Of a stretch of DNA of 64,000 bases, positions 1 to 8,040 are shown in pieces (position 1 is the stretch's first letter; every line of letters begins with the position of its first letter). The translations under genes and the position numbers were made by a program. The stretch is from Syntrophotaleaceae bacterium (GTDB lineage Bacteria > Desulfobacterota > Desulfuromonadia > Desulfuromonadales > Syntrophotaleaceae), in NCBI GenBank assembly GCA_041390365.1, contig JAWKQB010000002.1, positions 423,501 through 487,500 of the forward strand, in the 5' to 3' direction. The notes below the pieces were generated by a model, which worked only from the letters and a program-made list of their open reading frames with translations, had not been told where the DNA came from and searched no databases.

Positions 1-111
1 GATACCAGTGCCTACCACTACTTTTTGACGGCCCTCGATACCGCCCGCACTGAACAAACGGCCAAACTGGCCAGGGAGTACCTGCGCCGCCTGGATAGAA
101 GGGCGCGCTGA
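1..111 (+). CDS. C-terminal fragment of an unknown protein
   Basis: Only the last 36 codons lie in the window, in frame 1, ending in TGA at 109-111. The residues are helical and basic, with repeated Arg near the end (ending LDRRAR), a pattern that would suit the last helix of a TPR-like repeat, but no family can be assigned from so short a piece. It converges on the minus-strand transporter whose stop lies about 40 bases downstream. I see no clear hairpin terminator between them. Confidence 0.45.
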   Translation, partial: DTSAYHYFLTALDTARTEQTAKLAREYLRRLDRRAR

Positions 112-150
112 AGTCTATCCTTGCCGTCCCTTCAGTCCGTGATGTTTCCC

Positions 151-1920
151 TTAAAAGGGAAAAACCAACGGAATCAGCAGGGTTCCGAGAATCCAGACGA
201 GCAGGTTCAAAGGCGCTCCAACCTTGGTGTAGTCGAAGAAGCGGTAGCCGCCCGGTCCCATGACCAGGGCATTCGACTGATGGCTGATCGGGGTCATGAA
301 GCAGGAGGAGGCCGCCAGGGCGACGGCCATGAAGAAGGGTTTCGGGCTGACCTCCAGTTCCTGGGCGGCATGAAACACGATGGGTGCGATCAGGACGGCG
401 GCCGCGGCATGGCTCATGACCTCGGTCAGCAGGGACGTCAGCAGAAAAAAGGCTGCCAGGACGACCCATGGTCCGAGTGGGCCGAAGAGGTTCAGGACCA
501 GGTCGGCCAGTATCAGGGCGGCGCCGGTTTTTTCCAGTGCGAGGCCGAGGGGCAGGGTGCCCGCAATCAGCAGAATGATGCCCCAGTCGATGCTTTCATA
601 GGCCTCCTGGATGGTCAGACAGCGGAAGAACACCATGGCCAGGGCCCCGAGGGTGGCGGCGAGCATGATCGGCAGGATGCCGGTCGCGGCCAGCAGGATA
701 ACACCGATCAGGGCCCCCAGGGCAAAGGGGGCGCGGTGGGGATGGTAGCTGACCGGTGGAATACCCCCCATCAGCAGAAAACCGTGGGCCTTGCCCAGAT
801 GGATGATCCGCTCCTTGGGGCCCTGCAGCAGCAGAACGTCGCCGAACTTCAGACTCACCCGATCCACCTTTTTGACCATCGGTGCTCCCTGGCGCCAGAG
901 GGCAAGGACATTCAGGCCGTGGCTTTCGTGAAACTGCACCTGCCGCAGGGTTTTCCCCACCAAGTCGCTGTTCGGCGTCAGAGAGGCTTCCATCACCACC
1001 AGGTTTTCATCCATTTTTTCCGCCGGTGGATTGTCCTGTTCGGGAATCAGCTTCAACCCCTTGGTCTGCATCACCTTCAGAATCCCTTCGGGGTTGCCCT
1101 CCAGCAGCAGCACGTCCCCCTGGCGCAGCTTGCGATTGCCTCGCGGTTGCGGCAGCTTCTGATGACCTCGAAGGATCGCCCTGACCTTCAGATTGAAGTC
1201 TCTCTCCAGTCTGCTGTGGGTTATGGTCTGACCGACCAGGGGAGAATTTTCCTGAATCTCGATTTCCGTAATGTATTCCTTGACCTGGTACTCTTCGGTC
1301 AGTTTTCCCGATTTGCGCAGGGGCAGCAGGCGGTGTCCGAGAAATGCCATGTAGAGGATGCCTGCCGTCGCCACTGTCAGGCCCACCGGAGCGAAGGAGA
1401 ACATGTTGAAGGATTGACCGGCATACTGCTTGAGCAGACTGTTCATGAGGATGTTCGGCGGAGTGCCGATCAGGGTGCAGACCCCTCCCAGAAGAGAACC
1501 GCTCGCAAGAGGGATCAGAAGCTTTGACGGACTGAGGTTCAGTTGACGGGCAATGCTGATGACCACCGGCATGAGAACAGCGGTCGATCCAATGTTGTTC
1601 ATGAATGCTGAAAACAAGGCCACGCAGGCCATGATGACGGCGATCAGACGGGGCAGGCTCTTGCCTGCCATGCGAATCAGACGTTCTCCCAATTGCCCCG
1701 TGGCACCGGTGTTGGATATGCCGGTGCTGATAATGAACATTGCCGCCACGGTTATGACCGCCGGATTGCTGAATCCCGAAAAGGCTTCCTCCGGCGAAAG
1801 CAGTCCGGTGGCCGCAAGGGCGAGGAGGGCAAGCAGGCTGGTGATATCCATACGCAGCCACTCGGTCGCGAACAGCAGAATGGTTGCCGACAGGATGGCA
1901 AGAACAATAGCTATTTCCAT
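151..1920 (-). CDS. SLC13/DASS-family anion transporter with two TrkA-C domains
   Basis: A 589-residue polytopic inner-membrane protein. Hydrophobic segments fill residues about 1-190 and 400-589, matching the two halves of a divalent anion:Na+ symporter. Between them are two soluble RCK/TrkA-C type domains (about 215-285 and 305-380), seen as repeated patterns SPLVGQT...GDVLLLEG and SDLVGKT...GDVLLLQG. The second half of the membrane domain contains SNALVMGPGGY, the conserved Ser-Asn helical-hairpin region of this family. Such SLC13 proteins with inserted TrkA-C pairs are usually called sulfate, citrate or generic 'SLC13 family permease'; the substrate cannot be read from the sequence. The start has only a weak ribosome site. 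It is monocistronic, facing the thi operon in the same direction but 176 bases away; that gap holds nothing I recognise. Confidence 0.85.
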   Translation of the reverse strand: MEIAIVLAILSATILLFATEWLRMDITSLLALLALAATGLLSPEEAFSGFSNPAVITVAAMFIISTGISNTGATGQLGERLIRMAGKSLPRLIAVIMACVALFSAFMNNIGSTAVLMPVVISIARQLNLSPSKLLIPLASGSLLGGVCTLIGTPPNILMNSLLKQYAGQSFNMFSFAPVGLTVATAGILYMAFLGHRLLPLRKSGKLTEEYQVKEYITEIEIQENSPLVGQTITHSRLERDFNLKVRAILRGHQKLPQPRGNRKLRQGDVLLLEGNPEGILKVMQTKGLKLIPEQDNPPAEKMDENLVVMEASLTPNSDLVGKTLRQVQFHESHGLNVLALWRQGAPMVKKVDRVSLKFGDVLLLQGPKERIIHLGKAHGFLLMGGIPPVSYHPHRAPFALGALIGVILLAATGILPIMLAATLGALAMVFFRCLTIQEAYESIDWGIILLIAGTLPLGLALEKTGAALILADLVLNLFGPLGPWVVLAAFFLLTSLLTEVMSHAAAAVLIAPIVFHAAQELEVSPKPFFMAVALAASSCFMTPISHQSNALVMGPGGYRFFDYTKVGAPLNLLVWILGTLLIPLVFPF

Positions 1921-2096
1921 AACAACTCATCAAATAAAGTCAGGCGAGTGGCGCCGGTGTATGATCCACGGTCCTGTTGGTGCAGTGGGGGATGCGGACA
2001 AGAACCGCAGCCCGGAGCTCTTTCACTGCGCCGTAGTACCGGTCCACTGCAGGACCGGTCTATGCATGTTTCAATATAAACCGAAACAGGCGATGG

Positions 2097-2762
2097 CTAC
2101 AAGGAAGCTGCTGCCGCGCAAAAGCCTTCCGCCGCCAGGGTTTCCATCATGTTGCTGGCAGCTTTGCGCGGGTCCTCAGCGTTCAGAATGGCCGAAATCA
2201 AAGCAATTCCCGATGCGCCCGCAGCACGCAGCTCAGCAAGTTTTTCGGGTCGAATTCCTCCCAGGGCCAAGACCGGGATGGGGCTGGTGCGACAAGCGGA
2301 CTGCAGCCGCTCAAGCCCTTGCGCAGGTCCGTAGCCCGCTTTCGAAGGAGTGAAGTACACAGGACTGAAGGTGAGAAAGTTTGCCCCCTGCCGGGCGGCA
2401 GGCAGGATTTCTTCCAATCGGTGGGTTGAGACGCCGATCAGTTTTTTATGACCGAGCAGGCTGCGAACTTTGGCCACGGGAAGTGACTGATGACCGAGGT
2501 GAACGCCGTCAGCGCCCACAGCCAGGGCCACATCGACCCGGTCGTTAATCAGCAGTCGGGCATGGTGGCGGCGGGTGAGATTCCTTATTTCAGAGGCAAG
2601 ATCGAACAGCTCCCGGCTGGTCAGATCTTTTTCCCGCAGTTGGACGGCGGGTACCCCGCCGCGAAGGGCCTGCTCGACAACCTTCAGCAGGTCGCCGCCA
2701 GGACCAAGAGCCAGACGGTCGGTAATCAGGCAGAGAGGGAAAAGGGGCTGGTCAGCGACCAT
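2097..2762 (-). CDS. thiE: Thiamine-phosphate synthase (ThiE/TenI family)
   Basis: About 221 residues from the ATG at 2762, the first start that gives the family N-terminus (PLCLITDR). An upstream in-frame Met exists but lies wholly inside thiH. The TIM-barrel motifs of ThiE are present: DGVHLGH near residue 90, GVSTH after it, and a Gly-rich phosphate-binding ALGGI near the end. ThiE joins hydroxymethylpyrimidine diphosphate to carboxythiazole phosphate to make thiamine phosphate. The loop that normally reads GPVFPTxTK is FSPVYFTPSKAG here, which also resembles TenI (the aromatizing isomerase of the same fold). ThiE is favoured because it is the only such gene in the operon. It overlaps the end of thiH by 11 bases, so translation is probably coupled. 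Confidence 0.85.
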   Translation of the reverse strand: MVADQPLFPLCLITDRLALGPGGDLLKVVEQALRGGVPAVQLREKDLTSRELFDLASEIRNLTRRHHARLLINDRVDVALAVGADGVHLGHQSLPVAKVRSLLGHKKLIGVSTHRLEEILPAARQGANFLTFSPVYFTPSKAGYGPAQGLERLQSACRTSPIPVLALGGIRPEKLAELRAAGASGIALISAILNAEDPRKAASNMMETLAAEGFCAAAASL

Positions 2763-3891
2763 AAGCAGGTTCCGCCGGATTGCTCCGGAAAGCGCCGTCC
2801 CAATCCTTCCACACCGGCTCGTACCCTTTGGTTCTGAGCATGGCGCAGATCTGATGGGCATCCCGGTCGTCGTCGATCACGAACTGCTCGCTGCCGTCGG
2901 CGGCATGGCCGTAGCCCCCCGGTGCGGTGCTCGACCCGGCGCTGAGCTGGGTGATCCCCAGCGGCAGCAGGTGATCGCGCAGCTGGGCGCTCTCCCGGGT
3001 CGACAGGGTCAGTCCGGCGTCCGGCAACCACAGCCGCAGAGCGCAGATCAGCTGCACCAGGGCCGCATCCGAGACCGGCTGCAGGGGCGAGAAGCCGCCG
3101 TCGGCCGGACGAATCCGGGGAAAAGAGACACTGACCCGGCTGCGCCACCAGGTGCGGGCCAGGTGCCGGGCATGCAGCCCGACGTAGAACCCCTCCCGCC
3201 GCCAGTCGCCCAGGCCCAAAAGCGCGCCGATGCCGATGGTGCGCAGTCCCGCGGCCCCTCCCCGGTCCGGTGTCTCCAGCCGCCAGTTGAAATCCCGTTT
3301 GCGCCCGCTCGGGTGCAGGTGCGCATAGAGCTCCCGGTCGTAGGTCTCCTGGTAGACGGTCAGGCTGTCGGCACCGGCCTCCACCATCTGCCGGTAGCCC
3401 GCCTCGTCCATCGGGTAGACTTCCAGCCCGATGCTGGAGAACAGAGCCCGCACCCGGCGGATGGCGGCGGCCACGTAGGCGTCGTCCACTGCACGGGGCG
3501 CCTCGCCGGTCAACAGCAGCACGTGGCGGAAACCCCGCCCCGCCAGGATCTTCGCCTCGGCCTCGATCTGTTCGAGGGTCAGGGTGCGCCGCGCCACCTG
3601 GTTGGCCGCGTTGAAGCCGCAGTACAGGCAGCTGTTGGTGCACTCGTTGGACAGGTATAAAGGCGCATAGAGCTGGATGGTCTTGCCGAAGCGGCGCTGG
3701 GTGAGCCGGTGGGACTTCTGCGCCAGAGGCTCCAGATAGGCGCCGGCCGCCGGCGACAAAAGGGCCAAAAAGTCCCCCACCTGCAGATGCTCCGCCTGCA
3801 GGGCCCGTTCCACCTCCCGCGGGCCGCAGGCGGCGATGCGTGCGGCGATCTCGTCGCCGTCGAAGCGGTTGAACAGCTCCAGAAAACTCAT
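2752..3891 (-). CDS. thiH: 2-iminoacetate synthase ThiH (radical SAM)
   Basis: 379 residues. ThiH cleaves tyrosine with SAM to give dehydroglycine (2-iminoacetate) for thiazole formation by ThiG. The radical-SAM cluster motif CTNSCLYCGF (CxxxCxxC) is at about residues 81-90, preceded by the family signature YLSNE. Other typical blocks are LLLTGEAP and VYQETYD. The length matches E. coli ThiH (377). The start at 3891 overlaps the thiG stop in an ATGA arrangement, and the downstream thiE start lies inside its last codons, so thiG-thiH-thiE form one coupled unit. A longer in-frame extension back to 4473 exists but is inside thiG and is rejected. Confidence 0.95.
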   Translation of the reverse strand: MSFLELFNRFDGDEIAARIAACGPREVERALQAEHLQVGDFLALLSPAAGAYLEPLAQKSHRLTQRRFGKTIQLYAPLYLSNECTNSCLYCGFNAANQVARRTLTLEQIEAEAKILAGRGFRHVLLLTGEAPRAVDDAYVAAAIRRVRALFSSIGLEVYPMDEAGYRQMVEAGADSLTVYQETYDRELYAHLHPSGRKRDFNWRLETPDRGGAAGLRTIGIGALLGLGDWRREGFYVGLHARHLARTWWRSRVSVSFPRIRPADGGFSPLQPVSDAALVQLICALRLWLPDAGLTLSTRESAQLRDHLLPLGITQLSAGSSTAPGGYGHAADGSEQFVIDDDRDAHQICAMLRTKGYEPVWKDWDGAFRSNPAEPAYGR

Positions 3892-4664
3892 GTCTCGTCC
3901 CTCAGAAATCCGGTCAGCGGGCTGGAGGCCTCGGCCTGCTGCCGGGGGGCGGCCAGCCCGGCCAGGTAAGCCAGGCGTCCGGCCTCGACGCCGAGGCGGA
4001 AGGCGGCGGCCATGCGCGCCGGGTCGGGGGTGACGGCCAGGGCGGTGTTGACCAGCACGGCGTCGGCCCCCAGCTCCATTGCCTCGGCGGCGTGAGAGGG
4101 GGCGCCGAGGCCGGCGTCGACCACCACCGGCACGCTCGCCTGTTCGATAATGATGGCGATGCTGTCGCGGGTCTTCACCCCTTTGTTGGTGCCGATCGGA
4201 GCGCCCAGCGGCATGACCGTGGCGGTGCCGATCTCCTGCAGGCGCTTGGCCAGCACCGGGTCGGCGTTGATGTAGGGCAGTACGATAAAGCCGTCCTTGA
4301 TCAGGATCTCGGCGGCCTTGAGGGTTTCGATCGGGTCGGGCAGCAGGTAGTAGGGATCGGGAGTGACCTCGAGCTTGACCCAGGGCTCGCAGCCCGCGGC
4401 CCGGGCCAGCCGGGCCAGGCGCACCGCCTCCTCGGCGTCGCGGGCGCCGCTGGTGTTGGGCAAAAGCAGGCACTTGTCCCGGTCGATATGGGCCAGCAGG
4501 TCGTCCTCGGGGCGGTCGATGTCCACCCGCCGCAGGGCGACGGTGACGATCTGGCTGCCGGAAGCCGCGATGGCAGCGGCCATAAGTTGGTTGGAGGCGA
4601 ATTTGCCGGTGCCGACCATGAGGCGGGAGGTGAATTTGCGGCCGGCGATGATCAGTTCGTCCAT
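3888..4664 (-). CDS. thiG: Thiazole synthase ThiG
   Basis: 258 residues, the usual size. ThiG condenses deoxyxylulose phosphate, dehydroglycine and sulfur from ThiS thiocarboxylate into the thiazole phosphate ring. Conserved blocks include SRLMVGTGK at the start, VALRRV with the basic residues near 45, the WVKLEV strand, PLGAPIGTN near 175 and VVDAGLGAPSHAAEAMELG with the phosphate-binding Gly near 205. A GGAAG ribosome site precedes the ATG at 4664. It follows thiS after a 186-base gap that carries a strong hairpin repeat and may be a processing or attenuation point, and overlaps thiH by 4 bases. Confidence 0.95.
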   Translation of the reverse strand: MDELIIAGRKFTSRLMVGTGKFASNQLMAAAIAASGSQIVTVALRRVDIDRPEDDLLAHIDRDKCLLLPNTSGARDAEEAVRLARLARAAGCEPWVKLEVTPDPYYLLPDPIETLKAAEILIKDGFIVLPYINADPVLAKRLQEIGTATVMPLGAPIGTNKGVKTRDSIAIIIEQASVPVVVDAGLGAPSHAAEAMELGADAVLVNTALAVTPDPARMAAAFRLGVEAGRLAYLAGLAAPRQQAEASSPLTGFLRDET

Positions 4665-4738
4665 GGTTGTCTTCCTTCTATTTGCTAACCCTATCCAGCA
4701 GGGAGCTTTGTTTTAATGCCTTTGCCCTTTAATCCCCT

Positions 4739-4835
4739 GTGACGCAGCCGGGGCGCGTTTTTCTGCCCACTCTTTTGACGCGCATCAAAAGAGTGGGTCG
4801 TCGTGCGGGGGCGAAACCTCGCGGTTTAGCCGATA
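4739..4835. repeat. Hairpin-bearing intergenic repeat between thiS and thiG
   Basis: A perfect 13-bp inverted repeat (4766-4778 with 4785-4797, arm CCCACTCTTTTGA, loop CGCGCA) is flanked by GC-rich sequence that includes a second small palindrome (AAACC-tcg-cGGTTT near 4815-4830). There is no U-tract on either strand, so it is not a standard terminator. The layout (palindrome plus conserved-looking flanks inside an operon) suggests a multi-copy intergenic repeat or an RNA processing element. No second copy occurs in the window, so copy number cannot be judged here. Confidence 0.5.
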
Positions 4836-4850
4836 AAAAGCAGAACAACC

Positions 4851-5051
4851 TTACCCGCCGCCTACAAAGCGGACCACTTCCACCCGATCTCCGTCATGCA
4901 GTACGGTTGCGGCGAAGGCATCCCGGGGGATAATGTCCAGATTTCGTTCCACCGCCACCTGGGTCGGCTCCAGCTGCAGCAGCTCCAGCAGCATGGCGAC
5001 GGTGGAGGCTGACGGCAATTCTTTTGGGTGGCCGTTGACGATGACGTTCAT
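4851..5051 (-). CDS. thiS: Sulfur carrier protein ThiS
   Basis: 66 residues with the beta-grasp pattern of ThiS: MNVIVNGHPKEL at the start, the central VAVERN-xxI-P block, HDGDRVEVV, and the C-terminal FVGGG. The terminal Gly-Gly is adenylated by ThiF and then becomes the thiocarboxylate that donates sulfur to ThiG; a GGG ending is also seen in B. subtilis ThiS. The ATG overlaps the thiF stop codon by 4 bases, so the two are translationally coupled. Confidence 0.93.
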   Translation of the reverse strand: MNVIVNGHPKELPSASTVAMLLELLQLEPTQVAVERNLDIIPRDAFAATVLHDGDRVEVVRFVGGG

Positions 5052-5869
5052 CTGGGTTGCTCCTCTGCCGGGTCCTGGTCGAGCAGCAGACGTAGCACGG
5101 CGTTGGCCTGATGGTGGGCCGCGACCCCGACACGGGGAGCCATCAGTCCCTCGCCGGGGCGGGCCGCGCTGGTTTCGTCGCCGACCAGGAAGAGCCGGCT
5201 GCCGGCCCGACGGGTGCGGATGGTGTTGGCGGGGCCGAAACCCGCCACTCCGGAGGCGGCTACCAGCGGTGTTCCCGGTACTTTACCCAGGAATGTTTCG
5301 ACCAGCATCGCTTTCTGATCGGGAAGATCGAAAGCTTCCACCATGACATTCACGTCCTTGAACAGATCAGGAATGTTGACCGGGGTCAGGCGCAGATGGT
5401 GCGTCACGACTTCCACGTAGGGGTTGATCCGCTCAAGGGTCTGGCGCAGCGCCTCGACCTTATACATTCCGATTTGATCGAGAAAATAGTTCTGCCGGTT
5501 GAGGTTGGAGGGCTCAACGACATCGCAGTCGGCAATAATCAGCCGTCCAATGCCGCAGCGAGCCAGGGCCATGGCCACCGGCGAGCCGAGACCGCCGACC
5601 CCGGCAATTCCAACGCAGGCGGCTCGGATCTTGTCATGAACCCCGGGAGTGTGCCGGGCGACCAGCAAGGCTTCAAGCTCATCGGCCGAAGGCCGTTCAC
5701 CCCGCCGGATCAGCACCACGCGGTCCTTCTCACACAGGATCGGGTTGCCGCTTTCCGCATGGCCATTGTAGATGACGATATCGGCATCGGGACGGAACCG
5801 GTCACGCAGTTGCCTCAAGCTTGTGCCGGGAGCAATCTCCCGTATTTGCTCGTTCAGCCAGACAATCAT
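5048..5869 (-). CDS. thiF: ThiS adenylyltransferase ThiF with N-terminal ThiS-like domain
   Basis: 273 residues from the ATG at 5869. Residues about 1-60 form a ThiS-like beta-grasp domain (MIVWLNEQIREI, GTSLRQLRDR, IVIYNGH, KDRVVLIRRGE) without a terminal Gly-Gly. Residues about 75-265 are the E1-like domain: nucleotide loop GIAGVGGLGSPVA, then DCDVVEPSNLNRQNYF with the conserved Asp and Arg that bind ATP, and QIGMYKVEAL. This is the 'family 2' ThiF layout; there is no CxxC zinc pair. It activates the C-terminus of ThiS. It is the first gene of the thiFSGHE operon. A start further upstream (to 5950) would add residues unlike the family. No thiC is in the window, and I see no TPP riboswitch in the leader. 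Confidence 0.9.
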   Translation of the reverse strand: MIVWLNEQIREIAPGTSLRQLRDRFRPDADIVIYNGHAESGNPILCEKDRVVLIRRGERPSADELEALLVARHTPGVHDKIRAACVGIAGVGGLGSPVAMALARCGIGRLIIADCDVVEPSNLNRQNYFLDQIGMYKVEALRQTLERINPYVEVVTHHLRLTPVNIPDLFKDVNVMVEAFDLPDQKAMLVETFLGKVPGTPLVAASGVAGFGPANTIRTRRAGSRLFLVGDETSAARPGEGLMAPRVGVAAHHQANAVLRLLLDQDPAEEQPR

Positions 5870-6194
5870 ATTCACTGTCGCTCTCGTCAAGCGCCGGGGC
5901 GGTTTTCGATTGTCCTGGCCACCAGAATACCCTCGGCAATTCACCGTCAAAATATCAGTTGCCGAGGAAAATAGTCAAGGCTGACCAAGGTTTTGGTTGT
6001 TGTGCAAAATGATTTGCGCTTACAATGACCGCCTGTTTTCAAATCTGGTTAAGCCCTTTAATCAGGGCCAGGCAATTGTGAGGCCTAGAGATCGGCATCG
6101 AGGTCTGGGTCGAATTAATTTTTTTGACCCCCCGATTTTCATGCCTGCAGCAACGTAATGCGCTTAACCGGAATTTTTTTAAAGGGAAATTTCG
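5870..6194. other. Intergenic region between thiF and 6195 with one leader hairpin
   Basis: About 325 bases with no credible gene. On the minus strand this is the thiF leader. It contains a 9-bp inverted repeat, CCTCGGCAA at 5931-5939 with TTGCCGAGG at 5959-5967, about 60 bases before the thiF start. I looked for TPP riboswitch landmarks (CTGAGA, GAACCTGAT) on this strand and did not find them. Towards 6195 the sequence is AT-richer and probably holds the promoter of the next gene, but no convincing -35/-10 pair stands out. Confidence 0.4.
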
Positions 6195-6506
6195 ATGAAT
6201 ATATCCGAACGCTACAGGGAGCTGGTCCGGGACGCGCGCACGCTTCGTCAGGTCTTTAACGGAAGTGACGATGCCCAGGAGCTGAAACTTATCGGTAAGG
6301 CGACTGCTGAATTGACCGAATTGGAGGAGCAGGTGGGTGATATCCCCCGCATTCAACTGGAGAGCAAGCTGACCCCTGTCCTGCTGAAGGCGCACAGCCT
6401 GCTCGACCGTTCCCGGCTGCTGCTGCAGGAAAAGGGGGCCGAGGACCGCGCCGCCGAGGTCTGGGAACTGGAACAGAAGGTCTACCGGCTTCTCAATGCC
6501 TTGTAA
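6195..6506 (+). CDS. Small helical hypothetical protein
   Basis: 103 residues, predicted to be almost entirely alpha-helical, acidic and Leu-rich, with no signal peptide or membrane segment. It begins MNISERYRELV and contains heptad-like stretches (residues 30-60 and 75-103) that could form a short coiled coil. An AAAGGGAAA ribosome site lies just before the ATG. I do not recognise a family. The next gene, a small HTH protein, follows after about 80 bases and may have its own promoter. Confidence 0.7.
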   Translation: MNISERYRELVRDARTLRQVFNGSDDAQELKLIGKATAELTELEEQVGDIPRIQLESKLTPVLLKAHSLLDRSRLLLQEKGAEDRAAEVWELEQKVYRLLNAL

Positions 6507-6519
6507 AACAAGGACCGGT

Positions 6520-6549
6520 TTGCATTTCCTTACCTGTCTGTCCTAGAGT
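6520..6549 (+). promoter_or_regulatory. Candidate sigma-70 promoter for the small HTH gene
   Basis: TTGCAT at 6520-6525 and TAGAGT at 6544-6549 are separated by 18 bases and lie about 40 bases upstream of the ATG at 6590. Match to consensus is fair only. Confidence 0.35.
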
Positions 6550-6589
6550 AAGAACAGGTTGTGCGTGCGAAGGGAAAAGGAGGTTCCTT

Positions 6590-6775
6590 ATGTCCCTTGG
6601 AAAAACCTGGTTCACTCCGGAAGAAGCTGAATCAAAGGTCGGGATCGGCCGGGACCTGATTTTGAAGTGGGTCGAAGACGGCCTGGTACGGTGCGAACGG
6701 GAAGAAGGACATGTTGTCAGGGTCAACATCGATGACGTGAATCTCAAAGTCGAGGCCTTGACCAAAAAAGACTGA
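6590..6775 (+). CDS. Small MerR/excisionase-like HTH protein
   Basis: 61 residues. The N-terminal half (WFTPEEAESKVGIGRDLILKWVEDGLV) has the winged-helix pattern of MerR/AlpA-type DNA-binding proteins: a 'xxTPEEA' helix followed by a recognition helix ending in W-x-x-x-G. The C-terminal wing has R-V-N-I-D-D. It is preceded by an AAGGAGG ribosome site. Such stand-alone HTH proteins are common in Desulfuromonadia; no target can be named. It converges on the DAHP synthase gene, whose stop is adjacent. Confidence 0.75.
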   Translation: MSLGKTWFTPEEAESKVGIGRDLILKWVEDGLVRCEREEGHVVRVNIDDVNLKVEALTKKD

Positions 6776-7843
6776 TTACCCTGCGGCCTGTTTCCGGCTT
6801 TCGGAAAGTTCCCTGTGGGCATAGCGCAGCAAACGCTCGGTCGTTGCCCAGTCGATGCATTTGTCGGTGATGGAAATACCGTATCGAAGATCGCGCGGAT
6901 TCGGGCAGAGAGGCTGGCTGCCGGCTTCCAGGTGGCTCTCCAGCATGACCGAAAAAATGGAGCGGTTGCCGATCACGATTTGGGAAACGACATTGAGAAG
7001 AACTTCTTCCTGCCGGTTGTGGTCCTTGTTTGAATTGGCATGGCTGCAGTCGACCATGATGGCCGGATCAAGGCCGGACTTGGCCAATAATTCTTCGACT
7101 TTGTCGATATCGTGAGGCATATAGTTCGGCTTGTCGCCGCCTCCCCGCAGCACGATGTGGACATCCGGGTTCCCGGTGGTTTCGACAATGGCGGTGCGTC
7201 CATCCCGGTCGATGCCGAGAAAATTGTGGGGATGTCTGGCAGCGCCCATGGCGTCGATGGCGATCTGGAGGTTGCCATCCGTGCCGTTTTTGAAGCCGAC
7301 CGGAAAGGACAGCCCGCTGGCCATTTCGCGATGGGGCTGGGATTCCGTGGTGCGGGCGCCGATGGCGCCCCAGCTGACCAGGTCTGAGAGGTACTGTATG
7401 GTTATGGGGTCGAGCATCTCCCCGGCGATCGGCAGCCTGCGGGCGGTTATCTCGCACAGCAGGTTGCGGGCCACGCCAAGACCTTTCGATATCTGATGGG
7501 TTCCGTTCAGGTCCGGATCGTTGATGAGACCTTTCCAGCCGATGGTTGTCCGGGGCTTTTCGAAATAAACCCGCATCACCAGCAAAAGCTGATCTTCCAG
7601 TTCCTGGCTCAGGGCCGCCAGACGGTCGGCATATTCGAGGGCGGATCTGGGATCGTGGATCGAACAGGGCCCAACCACGACCATGAGCCTCCGGTTGCGC
7701 CGGTGGAGAATATCCTTGATCTGCTGCCGGGCCTGGATGACGAATTCCGCCGCCCGCTCTGAAAGAGGGAAAACCTGCTTCAGGTCAGTGGGGGCGATAA
7801 TGGGGGTGAGGGATCGGACATTCAGATTGGTGGTGCGTTTCAT
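6776..7843 (-). CDS. 3-deoxy-7-phosphoheptulonate (DAHP) synthase, class I
   Basis: 355 residues from the ATG at 7843, which has an AGAGG ribosome site and gives the length of E. coli AroF/AroG/AroH (about 350). The enzyme joins phosphoenolpyruvate and erythrose 4-phosphate in the first step of the shikimate pathway. Visible motifs are VVVGPCSIHDP near residue 55, the MRVYFEKPRTTIGWKGLINDP block with PEP-binding Lys and Arg, GARTTESQ, the FKNGTDG loop, and VDCSHANSNK with a metal-ligand His. An N-terminal extension of about 30 residues precedes the barrel as in the feedback-regulated enzymes. Which of aroF, aroG or aroH it corresponds to cannot be decided. Confidence 0.93.
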   Translation of the reverse strand: MKRTTNLNVRSLTPIIAPTDLKQVFPLSERAAEFVIQARQQIKDILHRRNRRLMVVVGPCSIHDPRSALEYADRLAALSQELEDQLLLVMRVYFEKPRTTIGWKGLINDPDLNGTHQISKGLGVARNLLCEITARRLPIAGEMLDPITIQYLSDLVSWGAIGARTTESQPHREMASGLSFPVGFKNGTDGNLQIAIDAMGAARHPHNFLGIDRDGRTAIVETTGNPDVHIVLRGGGDKPNYMPHDIDKVEELLAKSGLDPAIMVDCSHANSNKDHNRQEEVLLNVVSQIVIGNRSIFSVMLESHLEAGSQPLCPNPRDLRYGISITDKCIDWATTERLLRYAHRELSESRKQAAG

Positions 7844-7907
7844 TTCTGGACCTCTTCGGATCTTCGGAGATGGCGACTGCATGGCCGCTACATGCAAATA
7901 ACGCGCT

Positions 7908-7936
7908 ACTCTAGCGTTTTTGGAAGGGAAAGTCAA
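7908..7936 (-). promoter_or_regulatory. Sigma-70 promoter of the DAHP synthase gene
   Basis: On the minus strand TTGACT (7936-7931) and TAGAGT (7913-7908) are exactly 17 bases apart, about 65 bases upstream of the ATG at 7843. Confidence 0.6.
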
Positions 7937-8040
7937 AGAGACTATTGCCGAAAAAGGGGAAAGAAATTGACAGATCCCCGTTTGCTTGGGTATAAACTGA
8001 TGCCAGGATCCCGGTCTTGATGGTGGGTTGGGCCAAAGCA

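Noticed and set aside
121..1527. A 468-residue open frame on the plus strand opposite the SLC13 gene
   Set aside because: It is the antisense shadow of a well-conserved membrane protein; its composition (Gln, His, Gly-rich) is that of a codon shadow.
5870..6194. TPP riboswitch upstream of thiF
   Set aside because: The conserved CTGAGA and GAACCTGAT elements were not found on the minus strand; only a simple hairpin is present.
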